Shown piece after piece: positions 5,781 to 6,546 of a stretch of DNA of 6,546 nucleotides. The notes beneath the pieces were generated by a model that saw only the letters and a list, made by a program, of their open reading frames with translations, was not told the DNA's origin and did no database searches. Numbering within the stretch: position 1 is the stretch's first letter; each line of letters begins with the position of its first letter. The translations under genes were made by a program, and so were the position numbers. The stretch is taken from assembly GCA_904502175.1 (NCBI GenBank), contig CAJGDU010000065.1, forward strand, positions 1 through 6,546, given 5' to 3'. This stretch comes from Clostridiaceae bacterium. Its GTDB lineage: Bacteria; Bacillota; Clostridia; Oscillospirales; Acutalibacteraceae.

Positions 5781-5806
5781 AAAGCACCGCTCAAAAGCGG
5801 TGCTTT
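5781..5806. terminator. Bidirectional terminator shared by the nitrilase gene and tRNA-fMet
   Basis: A perfect 11-bp stem AAAGCACCGCT (5781-5791) and AGCGGTGCTTT (5796-5806) surrounds a CAAA loop. It lies just past the nitrilase stop on the plus strand and just past the tRNA 3' end on the minus strand. A T-rich tail is present in both directions. The stem is nearly the same sequence as the hairpin at 4908-4932. Confidence 0.88.
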
Positions 5807-5811
5807 CTTTC

Positions 5812-5887
<76 letters not shown>

Positions 5888-5895
5888 ATATCTAT

Positions 5896-5918
5896 GTCAA
5901 GGGGTTTCCCCCGTTGAC
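5896..5918 (-). other. Hairpin in the tRNA-fMet leader
   Basis: GTCAA (5896-5900) and TTGAC (5914-5918) close a hairpin whose inner stem is GGGG/CCCC with a TTT loop (AAA on the minus strand) and a two-base bulge. It lies between the tRNA -10 box and the mature 5' end, so the precursor would carry it. It could guide or delay 5' processing. Its GTCAA/TTGAC closing pairs resemble those of the three-way junctions at 1908-1955 and 2590-2635. Confidence 0.5.
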
Positions 5919-5927
5919 TGCTCACAC

Positions 5928-5956
5928 ATTATATTACACGCTATTTTGAAATGCAA
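5928..5956 (-). promoter_or_regulatory. Promoter of tRNA-fMet
   Basis: On the minus strand, TTGCAT (5951-5956) and a perfect TATAAT (5928-5933) are separated by 17 bp. Transcription would begin roughly 35 nt upstream of the mature tRNA 5' end. Confidence 0.8.
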
Positions 5957-5984
5957 GGGTTTTTTCTGATTTCTTGGCTCCGCA

Positions 5985-6013
5985 TTGTGAGCGCCTTTAA
6001 AATATGTTATATT
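5985..6013 (+). promoter_or_regulatory. Promoter of pgi
   Basis: TTGTGA (5985-5990) and TATATT (6008-6013) are separated by 17 bp, with an extended -10 TG one base upstream of the box. The predicted start leaves a leader of about 45 nt before the pgi ATG. Confidence 0.75.
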
Positions 6014-6033
6014 GAAAGGTGAATCGCCACCCA

Positions 6034-6048
6034 AAAACAAGTTGTTTT
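6034..6048 (+). promoter_or_regulatory. Palindrome in the pgi leader
   Basis: AAAACAA (6034-6040) and TTGTTTT (6042-6048) are perfectly symmetric about one central base. It lies between the predicted transcription start and the AAGGAGAG ribosome binding site. It could be a repressor site. As an RNA hairpin the all-A/T stem would be weak. Confidence 0.3.
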
Positions 6049-6066
6049 ATGAAGGAGAGAACATCC

Positions 6067-6546
6067 ATGGCAAACTGGAAAAACTTAGATACTCTGCGCG
6101 CGTATGACGAGCTGCTGGAGCTCTGGAACGAGGTCGATGTCAAAGACGTCATGTCCGGAGCGAGCGGCGCGGAGCGCGTGAAAAAATATAACGCCGACAT
6201 CGGCGCCGGCCTGACCTTCAACTATGCCGCCCGCCCGGTGGACGAGAAGGTCCTTGCCGCGCTGCAGGCGCTGGCCGACGAGGCCGAACTGGCCGACAAA
6301 TATGCGGAGCTCTACAACGGCGCCGTCATCAACACCGGCGAAAAGCGCCTCGTCCTGCACCAGCTGTGCCGCGGCCAGCTCGGCGACGACGTCATCGCGG
6401 ATGACGTCAACAAGAGAGAGTTCTACGTCGAGCAGCAGAACCGCTACTCCGCCTTCGCGGAGAAGGTCCACAGCGGCGAGATCGTCAACGAGGCCGGCGA
6501 GAAGTTCACCACCGCCTGCCAGATCGGCATCGGCGGCTCGGACCTC
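6067..6546 (+). CDS. pgi: Glucose-6-phosphate isomerase, N-terminal part (3' partial)
   Basis: The enzyme interconverts glucose-6-phosphate and fructose-6-phosphate in glycolysis and gluconeogenesis. The frame is open from the ATG to the last base of the window, giving 160 residues of an expected 450-550. Visible family features are the NTGEKRLVLHQLCRG segment (about residues 89-103), corresponding to the conserved N-T-E-x-R-x-x-L-H-x-x-x-R region, and CQIGIGGSDL at the cut end, which matches the G-I-G-G-S-D-L-G sugar-phosphate-binding motif. The start follows AAGGAGAG at a normal distance and is preceded by its own promoter. In the first motif GEKR replaces the more common TENR; subfamilies differ here, so I do not read this as inactivation. 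The active-site glutamate, histidine and lysine further along lie outside the window. Confidence 0.95.
   Translation, partial: MANWKNLDTLRAYDELLELWNEVDVKDVMSGASGAERVKKYNADIGAGLTFNYAARPVDEKVLAALQALADEAELADKYAELYNGAVINTGEKRLVLHQLCRGQLGDDVIADDVNKREFYVEQQNRYSAFAEKVHSGEIVNEAGEKFTTACQIGIGGSDL

Noticed and set aside
4843..5787. Long minus-strand frame of 314 codons
   Set aside because: It is antisense to the nitrilase, whose catalytic triad, start site and ribosome binding site are convincing.

Overview
The window looks like chromosomal DNA from a GC-rich Firmicute. The Negativicutes are my guess, with low confidence. The coding regions are strongly GC-biased at third positions. The promoters between them are AT-rich with sigma-A-like boxes, ribosome binding sites are AGGAGG-like, and the Mfd sequence resembles Firmicute Mfd. 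Nothing points to a phage, plasmid or defence island.

Layout: (1) 1-1866, the C-terminal half of mfd, transcription-repair coupling factor, on the plus strand. (2) 1867-2729, an 863-bp gap with no credible gene, packed with structured repeats. (3) 2730-4261, a two-gene ABC transporter operon (permease and ATPase) on the minus strand, with a promoter, an operator-like dyad and a strong terminator. (4) 4482-4895, a lysine/alanine-rich helical protein of 137 aa behind a strong divergent promoter, followed by a hairpin terminator. (5) 4954-5775, a nitrilase-superfamily amidase resembling omega-amidase (Nit2). (6) 5812-5887, an initiator tRNA-fMet on the minus strand with its own promoter. (7) 6067-6546, the N-terminal part of glucose-6-phosphate isomerase on the plus strand, cut by the window end.

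The genes are ordinary housekeeping genes with no obvious shared pathway. The notable part is the convergent mfd/ABC gap. It holds two diverged copies of a roughly 130-nt element in inverted orientation (1888-2020 reading on minus, 2527-2655 reading on plus). Each copy can fold into the same order of hairpins, including a three-way junction with an 8-bp closing stem, a 6-nt TGRRAA linker and two abutting hairpins. The sequences differ but the pairing is kept by compensatory changes. Between the copies lie two further families of short imperfect palindromes, three units each (CCGGATT family 2056-2256; GGGACTAC family 2274-2456). I do not recognise any of these families. They are the best candidate here for an undescribed structured RNA or repeat system.
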